15,194 bases of DNA from CAZQCI01 sp964592255 (GTDB lineage Bacteria; UBA10199; SBBF01). A program made the translations under genes and the position numbers. Numbering within the stretch: position 1 is the first letter of the stretch; every line of letters begins with the position of its first letter. The stretch covers positions 1 to 15,194 of the forward strand of contig CAZQCI010000048.1 in NCBI GenBank assembly GCA_964592255.1, given 5' to 3'. This document shows positions 12,625-15,194 of this stretch, piece by piece. Below the pieces are notes generated by a model. The model saw only the letters and a list, made by a program, of their open reading frames with translations. It had not been told where the DNA came from and did no database searches.

Positions 12625-13011
12625 ATGAATTTTCCAGATGATGTTAAATATACCAAAGAGCATGAATGGATTAAAGTAGAAGGCCAGATTGCCACTATCG
12701 GTATTACTGAGTATGCTCAAGAGCAATTAGGAGACATCGTGATGGTGGAATTGCCGGCCGTTGGTGCTGATATAGTCAAAGACGACACCTGTGGTGTGGT
12801 GGAATCGGTTAAATCAGTAAGTGATGTTTTTGCCCCCATCTCTGGTAAAGTTCTGGAAGTGAATGATCCTCTCGTTGATAGTCCCGGTATTGTGAATGAA
12901 GATTGTTATGGAGAAGGGTGGTTGGCTAAAATTCAATTATCCCGACCAGAGGAATTAAAAGACTTGATGACGGCTCAGGCTTATGCCGCTTATCTTAAGG
13001 AAGAAAGCTGA
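12625..13011 (+). CDS. gcvH: Glycine cleavage system H protein
   Basis: GcvH is the lipoyl carrier that shuttles the aminomethyl intermediate between P, T and L proteins. The lipoylation site is Lys63 in VVESVKSVSDV, matching the E. coli GcvH site. The N-terminal YTKEHEWIK, GITEYAQEQLGDIV, and the C-terminal GEGWLAKI are family hallmarks. At 128 residues it is full length. The open frame extends upstream to 12490 inside gcvT and through the hairpin, but MNFPDDVKYT at 12625 is the family start. The stop TGA overlaps the gcvP ATG by one base, a sign of coupled translation. Confidence 0.96.
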   Translation: MNFPDDVKYTKEHEWIKVEGQIATIGITEYAQEQLGDIVMVELPAVGADIVKDDTCGVVESVKSVSDVFAPISGKVLEVNDPLVDSPGIVNEDCYGEGWLAKIQLSRPEELKDLMTAQAYAAYLKEES

Positions 13012-15194
13012 TGGATTCCTCCTTACAAAAAGGTGATAACGACGAATTTGTTTGGCGCCATCTGGGTCCTAGCCCTGAAGATATCCGTTCCATGCTTCAT
13101 TTTTTAGGAGTTTCTTCTTTAGAAGAGCTCATGAGCCGGGTGATCCCAGCGTCTATCCGCTTGCAAGGTGAGTTTAAACTAGGCACTCCTGCGTCGGAAC
13201 GTGAAGCACTTATCGAACTTAAAGAGCTGTCCCGTCGTAATAAAATTTTCAAAAACTATATAGGTATGGGTTATTCCGATTGCATGACGCCGTCAGTGAT
13301 TTTGCGCAATATCATGGAAAACCCTGGGTGGTATACTCAATACACTCCTTATCAATCTGAAATTTCCCAAGGCCGTCTTGAGGCACTCCTTAATTTTCAA
13401 ACTTTAATTTCTGATTTAACGGCATTACCGATTGCGAATGCCTCTCTTTTAGATGAGGCAACGGCGGCAGCGGAAGCAATGACCATGTGTTATCACATCA
13501 AAGGAGAGAAATCTTTTGATCAATCTTTTTTTGCCGATGAACGCTGTCACCCTCAAGTTTTAGCTGTTCTCGCTACTCGCGCCAAACCTTTGGGCATTAA
13601 TTTAATTATTGGGGACTATAAAAAAATCGATTGGTCCATTTCTTATGTTGGTGTTTTAGTTTCTTACCCCAATACGGACGGGAGCATTGAAGATTATTCT
13701 TCTTTTGTAGCGCAGGCTAAAAAGCATGAATCGCTTGTGGTGGTGGATGCCGATTTGTTGAGTTTGGTTCTTCTAATTCCTCCGGGAGAATGGGGTGCCG
13801 ACATTTGTATTGGAAGCGCTCAACGTTTTGGTGTGCCTTTGGGTTATGGTGGCCCGCATGCGGCTTTTCTTTCTACTCAAGACCAATACAAACGCAAAAT
13901 TCCTGGACGCTTGGTGGGAGTTTCGAAAGATGCGGAAGGGCGATTCGCTATTCGTTTAGCTCTTCAAACCCGTGAACAGCATATCAGACGCGACAAAGCC
14001 ACTAGTAATATTTGTACAGCCCAAGTGTTATTGGCAGTGATGGCCTCGATGTATGCTGTTTATCATGGGCCTAAGGGTTTGAAAGATATTGCGACACATA
14101 CCCATCGCATGGCGTCACTTTTGAAAAAAGGTTTTGAAGATTTGGGAATTTCTATTCGCCATCCTCGTTACTTCGACACCCTAAAGGTAGATCTCGATTA
14201 CGATACGAGCAAAAAGGTGATGAATGTTGCGGTGAATCGTGAAATGAATCTGCGTCAGTTTGAAGATGGAGCTATTTCTATCACTGTGGATGAAACCACT
14301 ACATTTACTGATGTCCGTAAAATTTTATCCGTTTTTCGCGATGTGTTGGAAAGAAACTCTTCCTATACAAAAGATTTTCATCTCACAGAAAAAGATGCTG
14401 CTTTTAAATTAGATTCTAAGTGTTTGCGTACCAGTGCTTTTTTAAAGCATCCGGTGTTTAATTCCCATCATTCCGAAACGGAAATGTTGCGTTATATATC
14501 TCGTTTGCAAGAGAAAGATTTATCTCTCACCACCTCGATGATTCCATTAGGCTCCTGCACCATGAAGCTCAATGCCACAACCGAGATGATGCCGGTGACC
14601 TGGAATGGGTTTTCTAAGTTGCATCCGTTTGCTCCTATCGATCAGGCTCAAGGATATCGTGAGATGAATGCGCAGTTGGAAGACTGGTTGGCAGAAATTA
14701 CGGGTTTTGCGGCGGTTTCCTTGCAACCCAATGCCGGTTCACAGGGGGAATATGCCGGTTTGTTGGTGATTCAAAAATATCATGAAATGCGAGGGGATCT
14801 TCATCGTCAAGTGTGTCTTATTCCTGCCTCGGCTCACGGTACCAATCCAGCTACGGCTTCGATGGCTGGAATGAAAGTGGTGGTGGTTGCCTGCGATAAG
14901 CAAGGGAATATTGATATAAACGATCTGCAAGCCAAAGCGGAAATTAATGCTGCCAACCTTTCGTGTTTGATGGTGACTTATCCGTCAACCCATGGCGTGT
15001 TTGAAGAAAGTATTAAAGATATTTGTGCCATTGTTCATCGTCACGGCGGCCAGGTTTATATGGATGGGGCGAACATGAATGCGCAAGTGGGATTGACCCG
15101 TCCTGGAGATATGGGTGCGGATGTGTGTCATCTTAATTTGCATAAAACATTTTGTATTCCTCATGGTGGTGGTGGACCCGGCATGGGCCCTATT
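13011..15194 (+). CDS. gcvP: Glycine dehydrogenase (decarboxylating) P-protein, single-chain form, 3' end cut off
   Basis: The PLP-dependent P-protein decarboxylates glycine and passes the aminomethyl group to lipoyl-GcvH. The frame stays open for all 728 codons to the window edge; full-length proteins are about 950 residues. The N-terminal half begins FVWRHLGPSPEDI and holds YTPYQSEISQGRLEALLNFQ and SAQRFGVPLGYGGPHAAF. The C-terminal half follows in the same chain with LGSCTMKLN (513-521), PNAGSQGEYAG, SAHGTNPA (607-614) and the PLP lysine Lys712 in LHKTF, followed by a glycine-rich loop. This is the fused GcvPA-GcvPB form of proteobacteria and eukaryotes, not the two-subunit form of Gram-positives and archaea. 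The start overlaps the gcvH stop by one base. Confidence 0.96.
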   Translation, partial: MDSSLQKGDNDEFVWRHLGPSPEDIRSMLHFLGVSSLEELMSRVIPASIRLQGEFKLGTPASEREALIELKELSRRNKIFKNYIGMGYSDCMTPSVILRNIMENPGWYTQYTPYQSEISQGRLEALLNFQTLISDLTALPIANASLLDEATAAAEAMTMCYHIKGEKSFDQSFFADERCHPQVLAVLATRAKPLGINLIIGDYKKIDWSISYVGVLVSYPNTDGSIEDYSSFVAQAKKHESLVVVDADLLSLVLLIPPGEWGADICIGSAQRFGVPLGYGGPHAAFLSTQDQYKRKIPGRLVGVSKDAEGRFAIRLALQTREQHIRRDKATSNICTAQVLLAVMASMYAVYHGPKGLKDIATHTHRMASLLKKGFEDLGISIRHPRYFDTLKVDLDYDTSKKVMNVAVNREMNLRQFEDGAISITVDETTTFTDVRKILSVFRDVLERNSSYTKDFHLTEKDAAFKLDSKCLRTSAFLKHPVFNSHHSETEMLRYISRLQEKDLSLTTSMIPLGSCTMKLNATTEMMPVTWNGFSKLHPFAPIDQAQGYREMNAQLEDWLAEITGFAAVSLQPNAGSQGEYAGLLVIQKYHEMRGDLHRQVCLIPASAHGTNPATASMAGMKVVVVACDKQGNIDINDLQAKAEINAANLSCLMVTYPSTHGVFEESIKDICAIVHRHGGQVYMDGANMNAQVGLTRPGDMGADVCHLNLHKTFCIPHGGGGPGMGPI

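Overview
The window reads as a chromosomal segment of a Gram-negative, probably uncultured, anaerobic or facultative bacterium with moderate GC (I estimate low-to-mid 40s %, by eye). Pointers are a lysine-fermentation gene cluster, a DapF-type protein, a membrane histidine kinase with a CHASE4-like sensor, a 4Fe-4S uracil-DNA glycosylase, and short palindromic REP-like repeats between genes. A deltaproteobacteria-like lineage would fit, but no marker gene here fixes the taxonomy. I saw no rRNA, tRNA, CRISPR array, phage gene or transposase.

Layout. (1) Positions 1-2301, + strand: three genes of anaerobic lysine fermentation, kamE (lysine 5,6-aminomutase B12-binding subunit), kal (3-aminobutyryl-CoA ammonia-lyase) and kce (3-keto-5-aminohexanoate cleavage enzyme). 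They are bracketed by oppositely oriented copies of one palindromic repeat, with a composite repeat between kamE and kal. The partner subunit kamD and the dehydrogenase kdd are not in the window. (2) 2308-3237, +: a diacylglycerol-kinase-fold lipid kinase. (3) 3226-8193, - strand: five genes in one direction. In transcription order they are a small Met/Pro/Gln-tailed membrane protein, a DapF homologue with both catalytic cysteines replaced by serine, an unrecognised 763-residue protein with an HEFYH zinc-protease-like motif, an unrecognised 190-residue protein, and a family-4 uracil-DNA glycosylase. (4) 8306-10524: a single-domain response regulator (+) and a CHASE4/HAMP histidine kinase (-), convergent and sharing stop-codon bases. 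(5) 10596-15194, +: folD-gcvT-gcvH-gcvP, a one-carbon/glycine-cleavage operon. gcvP is cut by the window end.

How the genes work together. KamE (with KamD) shifts an amino group on lysine; Kce and Kal act later to turn the diamino acid into acetoacetate and crotonyl-CoA. GcvT, GcvH and GcvP (with a lipoamide dehydrogenase not seen here) split glycine to CO2, NH3 and methylene-tetrahydrofolate, which FolD interconverts with formyl-tetrahydrofolate. Both blocks therefore handle amino-acid carbon. The kinase/regulator pair probably forms a signalling unit with unknown output.

Most notable: the doubly Cys-to-Ser DapF; the orphan HExxH protein and its small neighbour; and the way REP-like repeats reach into gene ends, giving kamE its stop codon and last residues and the lipid kinase its ribosome-binding site. 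There is no gene-free stretch longer than 300 bases.
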